From the NCBI RefSeq assembly GCF_020037125.1, contig NZ_JAIQDG010000042.1, positions 33,492 through 97,491 of the forward strand: a DNA stretch of 64,000 nt, read 5' to 3'. The position numbers were made by a program, and so were the translations under genes. Of the stretch, positions 15,908 to 24,035 are shown piece after piece (the first letter of the stretch is position 1; each line of letters begins with the position of its first letter). This DNA comes from Myxococcus sp. RHSTA-1-4. Its GTDB lineage: Bacteria; Myxococcota; Myxococcia; Myxococcales; Myxococcaceae. The notes beneath the pieces are model-generated. The model was not told the DNA's origin, ran no database searches, and saw nothing but the letters and a program-made list of their open reading frames with translations.

Positions 15908-18694
15908 TCAGCTCCGGGACAGGGAGAGGATGCTCTCGCGCAGGCGCGCCAGCAGGTGCCGCGCCCCGTCCAGCTCCGCCTTGCAGCGCTCCAGCCGCTC
16001 CGCCATGCCGTCCAGGTTGCCCGCGTCGGCGCGCAGCTCGATGTCGCGGCACTGAAGCTCCAGTGACGTGGCGCCGAACCACGCCGCGTTGGACTTGAGC
16101 GTGTGGGCGGCCCGGCCCAGGTCGTCCACCCGGCCCCGGGCCAGCGCGGAGAAGGCGTCGTCGAGCAGCGCCGGCATGCTGTGCATGGCGGTCTCGATGA
16201 GCTCCGGCAGAATCTGCCCCGACTGAGCCCCCAGCTCGCGCCACAGGCGCGAGAGCGCGGCCGGCTCCAGGCCGGGGATGCGCGCCACCTCGGGCAGCTC
16301 GTCCCCGTCCAGGGGGGACGGCGGCGCGACCGGGGCGGCGACGTCCTTCCGGACGGCCGGAACCACCTCGGAGCGTCGGGGCTGGCAGCGCAGCAGCGAG
16401 GCGGCCAGCGCCTCCACGCGGATGGGCTTGCCCAGGAAGTCGTCCATGCCCACCGCGAAGCACTGCTCGCGGTCCGAGTCCATGGCGTTGGCCGTCATGG
16501 CGATGATCCAGGGCTGCGCCCGGGGCGGCAGCTCCGCGCGGATGCGGCGGGTGGCCTCCAGCCCGTCCATCTCCGGCATCTGCAGGTCCATGAGAACGAC
16601 GTCGAACCGCTGCTGGGACACCAGGCGCAGGGCCTCGTGCCCGTTGAAGGCCACCTGCGCGCGGTAGCCGAGCCGCTCCAGCACCAGCAGCGCCAGCTTC
16701 TGGTTCGTGGGGTTGTCCTCCACGAGCAGGATGTCCAGGGGCAGCCGGTCTCCGGGCCGCTCCCCCGGAAACGGCCCCGCGCGCGGCGGGCGCTCCACCC
16801 GCGCGGCATGCGCCTGCCGGGCCACGTCGTGCGAGAAGCACGACATCAGGGCGTCATGGAGCTGCGAGGCCTTCACCGGGCGGGACAGCACCGCGGAGAA
16901 CAGGCCCTCGGGCGTGATTCCGCGGCGGCCGGGCGAGGTGAGCAGCAGCAGCGGCAGCGTCCGCATGTCGCCCCACTGGCGGATGCGCACCGCCAGCGCC
17001 GGCCCGTCCAGCCCCGGCATCTGGTGGTCGATGAGGGCCACGTCGAAGCGCGCGCCGGCCTGGAGCCGCGCCAGCGCCTCGGCGCCGGAGGAGGTCTCCA
17101 CCGAGTCGATGCCCCACTGCTGGAGCTGCCGCCCCAGCAGCCGCCGGTTGATGGCGTTGTCGTCCACGATGAGCACGCGCCGCCCTTGCAGGAGGGGCTG
17201 CTCCGGGAGCAGGTTCATGGCGGGCTGCTGCGCCGCGGCCTGCACGCTGAGCGAGAAGCAGAAGGTGGTGCCGGTGCCGCCCACGCTCTCGCGCTCCACC
17301 CAGATGCGGCCGCCCATGGCCTCCATCAGCCGCTTGGAGATGGCCAGCCCCAGCCCGGTGCCTCCGAAGCGGCGGGACACCGACGCGTCGAGCTGGTTGA
17401 AGGGCTGGAACAGTCCCGCCCGCATCTCCTCCGGGATTCCCGGCCCGGTGTCCTGCACGGAGAACGTCAGCTCCCAGGGCGCGTCCGCCGCGCCGCTGCT
17501 CCGCTTCCCGTCCACCGACACCACGGCGCCGCCCTGCTCGGTGAACTTGAGGGCGTTGCCCACCAGGTTGAGCAGCACCTGGCGCAGGCGCGATGCGTCG
17601 CCCACCAGAATCTGCGGAAGGTGCGGGGCGATGTCACACGCCAGGTCCAGCCCCTTCTCGCTGGCGCGCACGGCGAGCAGGTCCAGCACCGACTCCACGC
17701 ACTGGCGCAAATCGAAGGGGTGCAGCTCCGTCTCGAACCGGCCGGCTTCAATCTTGGAGAAGTCCAGCACGTCGTTGAGCAGGGTGAGCAGCGCCTCGCT
17801 GCTCTGGCGGATGGTGGAGACGAAGTCGCGCTGCTCCTCCGTCAGCCCCGTGTCCAGCAAGAGCCCCGTCATGCCGATGATGGCGTTCATCGGCGTGCGG
17901 ATTTCGTGGCTCATGGTGGCCAGGAAGAGGCTCTTGGCCTGGTTGGCGGCCTCGGCCGCCTGGCGCGCCCGCTGGAGGTCGGTGATGTCGTGGTAGATGG
18001 CGATGAAGCCGAGCTGCCGCCCGCCCACGGACACCGGCAGCGCCAGCAACTCCACATCCACCACGGAGCCGTTCTTCCGCACGCGGCGGGTGACGGAATG
18101 CACGCGGCCCCGCGCGAGGACTTCACGGCTGGCCTTCTCCGCCTCCGGGAGCACGGTGGGCTCGGTGGCCACCAGCTCGAAGATGTGCCGCCCGAGCGCC
18201 TCCTGCGGCGTGTACCCGAAGAGCCGCTCCGCCTCCGGGTTCCACGACAGCACGCGGAACTGGCGGGTGATGGTGACGATGGCCACGGGGCTGTTGCGCA
18301 CCACGGCCTCGAAGAACTCCTTCTGCTGGCGGATGGAGGCCTCAACCTCCAGCGAGCCCGTCATGTCCAGGAGCTGCAGCACCCAGCCCCCGCCCCCCGC
18401 GCCCGGCAGGGCCACCGTCATCACCCGCAGGTAGTACGCCTGCCCGCCGCCTCCCGGCCGCTGCCCGGCCAGCTCCGTCTCGTGGGGGGTGTCGGAGGGA
18501 GCGCGTGGCTCGGGCGGACGCCACCCGGGCAGAACGTGCGCCACCGGGTGGCCCAGCAGCTCCGAGCGCGGTCCGAAGAACCGCTCCGCGGCGCGGTTGA
18601 CCTCCAGAATCCGCTGCGCGGAGTCGAGCACGAGCACGGCGTCACGCGCATGCTCGAACACGACGGAATGAGCGCTGGACGCCAGGTCGGACAC
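15908..18694 (-). CDS. Hybrid sensor histidine kinase: PAS-PAS-HisKA-HATPase-REC-REC-Hpt
   Basis: A 928-residue cytoplasmic phosphorelay kinase with no membrane segment. Two PAS domains occupy about residues 10-115 and 125-240. The dimerisation helix has phospho-acceptor H263 in MSHEIRTPMNAI, and the ATPase domain carries DTGPGI (416-420) and GGTGLGLAIS (444-452). Two receiver domains follow: D511/D512 with acceptor D556, then E659/D660 with acceptor D703. A C-terminal Hpt domain has H864 in AAHTLKSNAAWFG. All phospho-sites are intact, so an internal His-Asp-His relay is possible. The layout resembles BarA/TorS-type kinases but without a periplasmic sensor, so a soluble or redox signal is likely. 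No response regulator with an output domain is adjacent, making it an orphan. Confidence 0.92.
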   Translation of the reverse strand: MSDLASSAHSVVFEHARDAVLVLDSAQRILEVNRAAERFFGPRSELLGHPVAHVLPGWRPPEPRAPSDTPHETELAGQRPGGGGQAYYLRVMTVALPGAGGGGWVLQLLDMTGSLEVEASIRQQKEFFEAVVRNSPVAIVTITRQFRVLSWNPEAERLFGYTPQEALGRHIFELVATEPTVLPEAEKASREVLARGRVHSVTRRVRKNGSVVDVELLALPVSVGGRQLGFIAIYHDITDLQRARQAAEAANQAKSLFLATMSHEIRTPMNAIIGMTGLLLDTGLTEEQRDFVSTIRQSSEALLTLLNDVLDFSKIEAGRFETELHPFDLRQCVESVLDLLAVRASEKGLDLACDIAPHLPQILVGDASRLRQVLLNLVGNALKFTEQGGAVVSVDGKRSSGAADAPWELTFSVQDTGPGIPEEMRAGLFQPFNQLDASVSRRFGGTGLGLAISKRLMEAMGGRIWVERESVGGTGTTFCFSLSVQAAAQQPAMNLLPEQPLLQGRRVLIVDDNAINRRLLGRQLQQWGIDSVETSSGAEALARLQAGARFDVALIDHQMPGLDGPALAVRIRQWGDMRTLPLLLLTSPGRRGITPEGLFSAVLSRPVKASQLHDALMSCFSHDVARQAHAARVERPPRAGPFPGERPGDRLPLDILLVEDNPTNQKLALLVLERLGYRAQVAFNGHEALRLVSQQRFDVVLMDLQMPEMDGLEATRRIRAELPPRAQPWIIAMTANAMDSDREQCFAVGMDDFLGKPIRVEALAASLLRCQPRRSEVVPAVRKDVAAPVAPPSPLDGDELPEVARIPGLEPAALSRLWRELGAQSGQILPELIETAMHSMPALLDDAFSALARGRVDDLGRAAHTLKSNAAWFGATSLELQCRDIELRADAGNLDGMAERLERCKAELDGARHLLARLRESILSLSRS

Positions 18695-18779
18695 CCTTCC
18701 CCCTACAGACAGTGTAGGTCAGCTCGGCCTCTCACCACCTCGTGCGGCATGCGGCAGACAGCGTGACTGCATCATGCCA

Positions 18780-18816
18780 GACACCCGCCGGGTTCAGGAG
18801 AGACCCGCCGGGTGTC
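18780..18816. promoter_or_regulatory. Inverted/direct repeat in a divergent intergenic region
   Basis: Two copies of the 11-mer ACCCGCCGGGT (18783-18793 and 18803-18813) lie exactly 20 bp apart. Together with the flanking GAC and GTC they form an almost perfect inverted repeat. The site lies between the divergent starts of the hybrid kinase and the Pro-rich membrane protein. Two helical turns between half-sites fits a dimeric regulator, but an mRNA hairpin is also possible. Confidence 0.35.
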
Positions 18817-18942
18817 GCACCGGGGCCGGGTGCGTTCCACGAGGAGTGGAAGTCGCCGTGCGTCAAGGTGGGGCCCGCGGCTCCACCGGGCTTCCCCCGG
18901 GAGGCGCGACCAGGGAAGATGGGGCCGTCCAGGAGCTTCCCC

Positions 18943-20121
18943 ATGCGTCCCATCGCCCTCCTGCTGGGGCTCGCCGCCACGCTCGCGAGCGCCCAGCAGC
19001 CGGTCGCCGTCTCCTCTCCGCAGGACCCGCTCCCGCCGCCGCCCCTCACGTCCTCGCCCTCGTCTCCGGACGAGCCCGAGTGGGCCACGCCGCCCTCCCT
19101 CACCAGCCCCGCCACGTCCGAGCCGGAGCCGCAAGAAGCCCCTCCCCCCACGGCTCGCCCCACGGAGCCCGAATCCCGGGAAATCCTGGCGCCCACGGTC
19201 CGCCCCTCCGAGCCCGAGCCTCGACAGACGCCGGCGCCCCGGAAGCTGGAGCCGGCGCCCAAGCGCCCGCTGCGCTACAGCCGCCTCTCCGCCGACTCGG
19301 GAGGTCCCACGCTCGTCCTCACCGAGGCGGTGGGCGGCATGGTGCTGGGGGCCATGCTCGGCAGCACCTATGACGACGAGAACGGCCGGAGCGACAACGC
19401 CTACGCGGGCGCGATGCTGGGAGCGCTCACGCTCGGCACGGCGAGCACCCTCTACCAGTACTTCGTCCCCGTGAAGCGCAACGAGTCGCTGCTCGCCGCG
19501 AGCGCCTCCACGCTGGGCTTCATGGCGGGGGTGAGCGCCGCCAACGGGTGGGATTTGGACAGCCGGCGGCGGGCCCTGCTCGCCCTCACCACCTCGCAGG
19601 TCGGCGTCGCCAGCGTGCTGTTCATCACCGCGGGCGGCGAGGACGTCAGCTCCGGCGACACGGGGCTGGTGGGCATGACGGCCTTCTACGCGTTCGTCAC
19701 CACCGGGCTCGTCGAGTACATCGGCTCGCGCCAGTCCGGGGAGAGCTTCCGCTACACGCCGCTGCTCATCGCGCCCGCGGCGGGGATGATTATCGGAGGG
19801 CTGCTGGCGATTCCCCTGGAGATTCCGCCCTCCTCCGTGCGGGACGTCACCCTGTTCCCGGTCGGCATGGGCCTGACGGCGCTGCTCGTCGGCTCACGGC
19901 TGGACGTCAGCGACGTCACCGTGGCCAAGACGGTGCTGGGCACCGTGGCCGGCACCTTCGCCATCACCGTCCTGCTCTCCGCCCTGTCGCCCGACGAGCC
20001 CACGCAGCGCGACGCACGGGCGGATAGCGCGTTCCAGCCCGTGCCCGTGCCGGTGGTGATGCCGGCCGGCCGCGGCAACGACGCGCTCGCCGCCGGCCCC
20101 GGGCTCTTCATGCGCTTCTAG
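18943..20121 (+). CDS. Hypothetical multi-pass membrane protein with proline-rich N-terminal linker
   Basis: A 392-residue protein of unknown family. A signal peptide (ALLLGLAATLASA) is followed by about 85 residues rich in Pro, Glu and Ser (low complexity), then roughly eight hydrophobic stretches separated by short polar turns. Examples are LVLTEAVGGMVLGAMLG, AYAGAMLGALTLGTASTLY and PLLIAPAAGMIIGGLLAI. The glycine- and alanine-rich segments could be membrane helices. The ATG at 18943 has AGGAG seven bases upstream and begins the signal peptide; an in-frame start at 18742 would precede it with arginine-rich junk. Its TAG stop shares the CTAG tetranucleotide with the stop of the convergent histone-like gene. 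Confidence 0.65.
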   Translation: MRPIALLLGLAATLASAQQPVAVSSPQDPLPPPPLTSSPSSPDEPEWATPPSLTSPATSEPEPQEAPPPTARPTEPESREILAPTVRPSEPEPRQTPAPRKLEPAPKRPLRYSRLSADSGGPTLVLTEAVGGMVLGAMLGSTYDDENGRSDNAYAGAMLGALTLGTASTLYQYFVPVKRNESLLAASASTLGFMAGVSAANGWDLDSRRRALLALTTSQVGVASVLFITAGGEDVSSGDTGLVGMTAFYAFVTTGLVEYIGSRQSGESFRYTPLLIAPAAGMIIGGLLAIPLEIPPSSVRDVTLFPVGMGLTALLVGSRLDVSDVTVAKTVLGTVAGTFAITVLLSALSPDEPTQRDARADSAFQPVPVPVVMPAGRGNDALAAGPGLFMRF

Positions 20122-20858
20122 CGGCTGGTCCACCACGCCTTGAACTCACGCCAGGAAATCTTCCCGGTGCGGTCCGTGTCGACCGTATCGAGGGCGATTT
20201 CCAGCTCCTCGTCGGTGACGTTCTGCCCGAGCGCCTCCAGCAGCCGCGCGAACTCGGCGCGCTCGATGGAGCCGGTGCGGTTGCGGTCATAGCGCTGGAA
20301 GATGTCGAGCAGCTCGTTGCCGGAGCTGGTCAGCTCGTCCACCGCCGCGTGCTCGGGCGCGAGCGGCTGGATGCCGGCGGACGTGGTCTCCACCTGCTCG
20401 ACGAACGGAGAGCCCGTGGCCGGCCGCTCGACCGCGCCCGGAGGAGTCGCGGGCGGAGCCAGGGGCAGCTCCTGCTGCAGCTCCGCGGCGGAGGGCCTCC
20501 GGGCCGCCTTCCGGGCGCCGGCCGCCTTCGTGACGGTCTTCTTCGCCGCGGCCTTCCGGGCACCCGCCTTCTTCGCCGCGGGCGTCTTCACGGCCGCCTT
20601 CGCCGCGACCTTCCGGGCACTGGCCTTCTTCGCCGCGGGCTTCTTCGCGGCCGCCTTCTTCGCCGCGGGCTTCTTCGCGGCACCCTTCTTCGCGGCACCC
20701 TTCTTCGCGGCACCCTTCTTCGCGGCACCCTTCTTCGCGGCACCCTTCTTCGCGGCGGCCTTGCCGGCACCGGCCTTCTTCGCCGCGGGCTTCTTCGCGC
20801 CGGAGGTGCGCCGGGATGACTTCTTCGCAGCACTGGTCTTGCGTGACTTCGTCGCCAT
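20118..20858 (-). CDS. Histone H1-like Lys/Ala-rich protein fused to a pair of EF-hands
   Basis: A 246-residue protein of two very different halves. Residues 1-122 are a lysine/alanine repeat tail (AKKPAAKKA type, including five perfect GAAKK units) like eukaryotic H1 C-terminal tails and bacterial H1-like DNA-binding proteins. Residues 123-180 form a linker. Residues 185-242 hold two canonical EF-hand loops: D191-E202 (D, N, T, S, E, E at ligand positions) and D227-E238 (D, D, T, S and E at the key positions). It would be expected to bind nucleic acid and calcium, hinting at calcium-responsive DNA compaction; that link is inference. The ATG at 20858 precedes MATKSRKTS, and upstream in-frame sequence is unrelated. 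It converges on the membrane-protein gene with a 4-bp overlap. Confidence 0.82.
   Translation of the reverse strand: MATKSRKTSAAKKSSRRTSGAKKPAAKKAGAGKAAAKKGAAKKGAAKKGAAKKGAAKKGAAKKPAAKKAAAKKPAAKKASARKVAAKAAVKTPAAKKAGARKAAAKKTVTKAAGARKAARRPSAAELQQELPLAPPATPPGAVERPATGSPFVEQVETTSAGIQPLAPEHAAVDELTSSGNELLDIFQRYDRNRTGSIERAEFARLLEALGQNVTDEELEIALDTVDTDRTGKISWREFKAWWTSR
20671..20745 (-). repeat. Five perfect tandem 15-bp units inside the histone-like gene
   Basis: Five identical copies of a 15-bp unit, each encoding the pentapeptide GAAKK, lie in frame in the basic tail. Such perfect nucleotide identity suggests recent slippage expansion, so copy number may vary between strains without breaking the frame. 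Confidence 0.9.
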
Positions 20859-21186
20859 GATGAGCCCCTCCCTGGGCAGGACGCATCGTACCGCTCCCGT
20901 GGTGCGGGTCAGCAGCGCTGTGTCAGGCCCCCCTCCGGAGCAGCCCCCTGACCGGACGCGGCATGGCGCGGCACGGCCACCCGCGCTCAACGGGAGCATG
21001 CCGGTGACAATCTCCTGGCGCCGCGGTGTTCGAGTGCCCACGTGGCCGTGGACGGGAGGACATCCGCGCACCCGTGACAGGAGTGGAACTCGCGAGCTGA
21101 CGCGTTTCAGGCACTCTGCGCCGCGAATTCGTGCGCCGCCCCTGGCACCCGGCCCGGCGCCGCGCCACATAACGAGGGGAGGACAC
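20859..21186. other. Divergent intergenic region, no gene seen
   Basis: These 328 bp separate the starts of the histone-like gene (minus) and the DUF4833 gene (plus). They must hold both promoters, but I could not identify convincing -35/-10 or -24/-12 elements. The open frames crossing it are extensions of coding-strand bias. Confidence 0.5.
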
Positions 21187-21756
21187 GTGGGACGGAATGA
21201 CTGGAATGGGTGGACCCTCGGCCTGGCGCTGCTGCTGGGGCAGGGGCCGGCGCTCGCCGAGACGGCGGTGAAGGCCGCCCCGGCGGGAAGCGCCATGCCG
21301 GCCCGGAGCGCGGACTCGGCCTTCTTCATCACCCGCAGCACCAACAAGAACCAGGTCCATTACGGCATCCAGGTGGACGAGAGTTGCCGGCCCCGAGGCC
21401 CACAGCCGGTTCATGCGTACTGGCGGATGCTGGAAAAGGGAGAGAGGCACGTCGAGCCGCTGCTCGGCCGTGAAGGCCCCGCATACGGGCTGGCCGACGG
21501 CCAGCAGGTGGAGTCCACTCCCTCCGGCTGGAGGGTTCACGTCCGGCTGCGCGCCTGGCCGGACCGGACCATTGACGTGGACGTCTTCCGGGAAAACGGC
21601 CGCTGCGTCGCCAGGGCATGGACCCGGATGGACGGCCAGGTCGCGCAGATTGAGCGCATCTTCGTGAAGGCGGCCTGGCCCTCGGGGGTGGACTACGTGC
21701 TGCTCAGCGGGACCGGGGCGGATGGCCGGTCCGCCCGGGAGGTCATCCGCCGCTGA
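21187..21756 (+). CDS. DUF4833-like exported protein
   Basis: A 189-residue protein with a GTG start at 21187 preceded by GGGGAGG. The N-terminus is a signal peptide (LGLALLLGQGPALAE). The mature part contains SAFFITRSTNKNQVHYGIQV and a later PVHAYWRMLEKGE, the two blocks I associate with DUF4833. They are followed by basic beta-strand sequence (VHVRLRAW, IDVDVFRENGRC, VDYVLLSGT). No enzymatic residues stand out, so it is probably a small periplasmic beta-rich protein. Function is unknown. It stands alone, with the RIO kinase gene 273 bp downstream. Confidence 0.62.
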   Translation: MGRNDWNGWTLGLALLLGQGPALAETAVKAAPAGSAMPARSADSAFFITRSTNKNQVHYGIQVDESCRPRGPQPVHAYWRMLEKGERHVEPLLGREGPAYGLADGQQVESTPSGWRVHVRLRAWPDRTIDVDVFRENGRCVARAWTRMDGQVAQIERIFVKAAWPSGVDYVLLSGTGADGRSAREVIRR

Positions 21757-22029
21757 GGGCTGCCCGGTGGGGCTGCCGGCCTGGCAGTGGCCTGCCTGCT
21801 CGCTCGGTCAGCCATGACCCACCCTTATTGGCAAGCCTTGGCTACCCTGGAACCCCGACTTGCAAACTGCTAGCAGGCGGCTTGCCGGTCTTCCAGGCTG
21901 CTTGCCACGGCATGGCGGTAGCAACAGGGGGTCGGGAGATGTTCACATGCCGTCACGCGCGGCGAACAGGGCCGCCCGCGCGCTTCACCGAGACTCCTTG
22001 CCCGGACCCCACTGGACTTCCGCGTCTGA

Positions 22030-23994
22030 ATGAATGACTCACTAGAGACTCTCCTCGCCGACGGCATCATCGAGGCCGTCATCGGCCAGCTGAAGACCGG
22101 CAAGGAGGCGGAGGTGTGGCTGGTCCAGCACGCCGGCCAGGTGGTCGCGGCCAAGCTGTACAAGGAGCGCCACGAGCGCAACTTCCGCAACAACGCGGGC
22201 TACCGGGAGGGGCGCGAGGTGCGCAACTCCCGTACGCGCCGCGCCATCGAGAAGGGCAGCCGCTTCGGGCAGTCCGCCGCCGAGGACGCGTGGAAGAGCG
22301 CCGAGTCGGACTCGCTCTACAAGCTGCACGCCCAGGGCGTGCGCGTACCCACGCCGGTGATGTTCTACGAGGGCATCCTGCTGATGGAGCTGGTGCTGGA
22401 CCCGGAAGGCCACCCCGCCCCACGGCTGGTGGAGGCCCCGCCCGCCACGCCCGATGACGCACACGCGCTCTACCTGGACCTGCGGGCCCAGGTGGTGAAC
22501 ATGCTCTGCGCCGACCTCATCCACGGCGACCTGTCCCCGTACAACATCCTGATGAGCTGGCAGGGCGCCACCATCATCGACTTCCCGCAGACGGTGGCGG
22601 CGGCGCGCAACAACCGTGCGGAGTTCTACTTCCGGCGCGACCTGGACAATGTCCGCAACTTCCTCGCGGGCATCGACCCCCGGCTGTACGACGCCGCGGG
22701 GGACACGGGCGAAATCTGGAATGCCTATGTGCGCCGGGAGCTGACCCCGGACTTCACGCCCCGTGGCAACTTCCGCGAGGCGCCCCGCCGCAACGGGAAT
22801 TCCGGCCGCGGCTTCAAGGGCCCGCGCGGGGGCTTCTCTCCGGAGCGGGGTGGGGGTGATGACCGCCGCCGTGACTTCCGCCCGGAGCCGGCGCCGGCGG
22901 AGCAGGTGCCCGCGCCCCAGGTGGCGATGACGCCCGAGGAGGCCGCCGAGGCCGAGCTGCGGGAGCTGGAGGCCCTGGTGCTGAAGCAGGGTGGCGGCGA
23001 GCGCGGCAAGCCCGCGGCGGCGCCGCCTCCTCGCGGGGGGCGGAACCGCTCCTTCGGCGGAAGGCCGCCTCCTCGCGCCGGTGGCAACCGCCCGCCCTCC
23101 TCGGGGGGTGGGCCGCGTCCGCCAGGCGGCGAGCAGCGCGGTGCGAATGGAGCCCGTCCGCCGCCCAACGGGCAGCAGCCCGGGGCACGGCCCGGCAATG
23201 GTGGCCCCCGTGGCGGTGGCAACGAGCGTCCTGGCAACCCGGGAGCCCGCCCCTTCGAGCAGCGCGCCGGAGGCAACGGCGGGCGCCCTGGCTGGAGCGA
23301 GCAGCGGGGTGGAAACCCCGGGGCTCCGGCCTCGGGTGAGCAGCGCGCGGGCGGCGGGCGCCCTGGCTGGAGCGAGCAGCGGGGTGGAAACCCCGGGGCT
23401 CCGGCCTCGGGTGGGCAGCGCACGGGCGGTGGGCGTCCTGGGTCGAACGGGCAGCGGGGTGGAACCCCCGGGGCTCCGGCCTCGGGTGAGCAGCTCGCGG
23501 GTGGAGCGCGTCCCGGGTGGAATGAGCAGCGCCCTGGTGGCAATGGCCGTCCGCCTCGGGGTGAGCCACGGTCAGGAGGAAACGGGCGTCCGCCTCGGGG
23601 TGAGCCGCGTGGCGGAGGGTTCGCCGCCGGGAGCGAGCCGCGCGATGGCGGTGGAGCGCCTCCCCAGGGCGAGCCGCGCGGCAACGGACATCCTCCGAGG
23701 ACCGACGCTCGTGGCGGGAACATGCCTCGCGGGGAGCGGCGGGGAGGGCCCGGCAGGTCCCAGCCCGTGGTGGAGATGCGGCCCGCGGCGGGTACGCCGT
23801 CCGGCCCGCCGGAGCCCAACAGCCTCCGGGAGCCGCGCCCGGGAGGGCCGGGCAACGGTCCAGGAAACCGGCAGCCCCGGCAGGGGCCGAACCGCGGCGG
23901 TCCCCGGCCCCCGCGTCAGGCGGGTCCCCAGGTCTCCTACGTCGCCCGTCCGGCCTCGTCCTCCGACCCGGGCCCGCACGAGACGGGCTCCTGA
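22030..23994 (+). CDS. RIO-family serine protein kinase with long Gly/Pro/Arg-rich repetitive tail
   Basis: A 654-residue atypical protein kinase. Residues 15-245 are a complete RIO1-type core: nucleotide loop KTGKEAEVW (22-30), ATP-binding lysine K42, catalytic HGDLSPYN with D167 and N172, and metal-binding IIDF with D184. RIO kinases act in ribosome biogenesis in archaea and eukaryotes, and bacterial roles are poorly known. From about residue 245 the protein changes to a disordered tail of some 400 residues rich in G, P, R and N, with RGG-like motifs that could bind RNA and a 25-residue repeat. The tail is unusual for bacterial RIO proteins, which commonly end after the kinase core. A short helical piece near residue 300 (PEEAAEAELRELEALVL) interrupts it. 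Confidence 0.88.
   Translation: MNDSLETLLADGIIEAVIGQLKTGKEAEVWLVQHAGQVVAAKLYKERHERNFRNNAGYREGREVRNSRTRRAIEKGSRFGQSAAEDAWKSAESDSLYKLHAQGVRVPTPVMFYEGILLMELVLDPEGHPAPRLVEAPPATPDDAHALYLDLRAQVVNMLCADLIHGDLSPYNILMSWQGATIIDFPQTVAAARNNRAEFYFRRDLDNVRNFLAGIDPRLYDAAGDTGEIWNAYVRRELTPDFTPRGNFREAPRRNGNSGRGFKGPRGGFSPERGGGDDRRRDFRPEPAPAEQVPAPQVAMTPEEAAEAELRELEALVLKQGGGERGKPAAAPPPRGGRNRSFGGRPPPRAGGNRPPSSGGGPRPPGGEQRGANGARPPPNGQQPGARPGNGGPRGGGNERPGNPGARPFEQRAGGNGGRPGWSEQRGGNPGAPASGEQRAGGGRPGWSEQRGGNPGAPASGGQRTGGGRPGSNGQRGGTPGAPASGEQLAGGARPGWNEQRPGGNGRPPRGEPRSGGNGRPPRGEPRGGGFAAGSEPRDGGGAPPQGEPRGNGHPPRTDARGGNMPRGERRGGPGRSQPVVEMRPAAGTPSGPPEPNSLREPRPGGPGNGPGNRQPRQGPNRGGPRPPRQAGPQVSYVARPASSSDPGPHETGS
23281..23540 (+). 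repeat. 75-bp in-frame tandem repeat in the RIO kinase tail
   Basis: A 75-bp unit encoding about 25 residues (GRPGWSEQRGGNPGAPASGEQ type) recurs with starts near 23281, 23356, 23431 and 23506. The first two copies are nearly identical and later ones diverge. Period and frame are preserved, so the tail can lengthen or shorten without a frameshift. Confidence 0.85.
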
Positions 23995-24005
23995 GGCGTC
24001 TTCCG

Positions 24006-24035
24006 GAGGGCCAGCCCGCTCGGGCACGAGCCCTC
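24006..24035. terminator. Nested hairpin between convergent genes
   Basis: GAGGGC (24006-24011) pairs with GCCCTC (24030-24035), enclosing a second GCCC/GGGC stem. It fills the gap between the RIO kinase stop (23994) and the stop of the convergent dehydrogenase gene (24036). There is no T-run, so it is a candidate bidirectional terminator only. Confidence 0.42.

Noticed and set aside
21836..21888. A sigma-54-like promoter upstream of the RIO kinase (TGGAACCCCGACTTGCA)
   Set aside because: The GG-to-GC spacing is 11 bases instead of the required 10, and a second GG/GC pair nearby is spaced 9, so neither fits.
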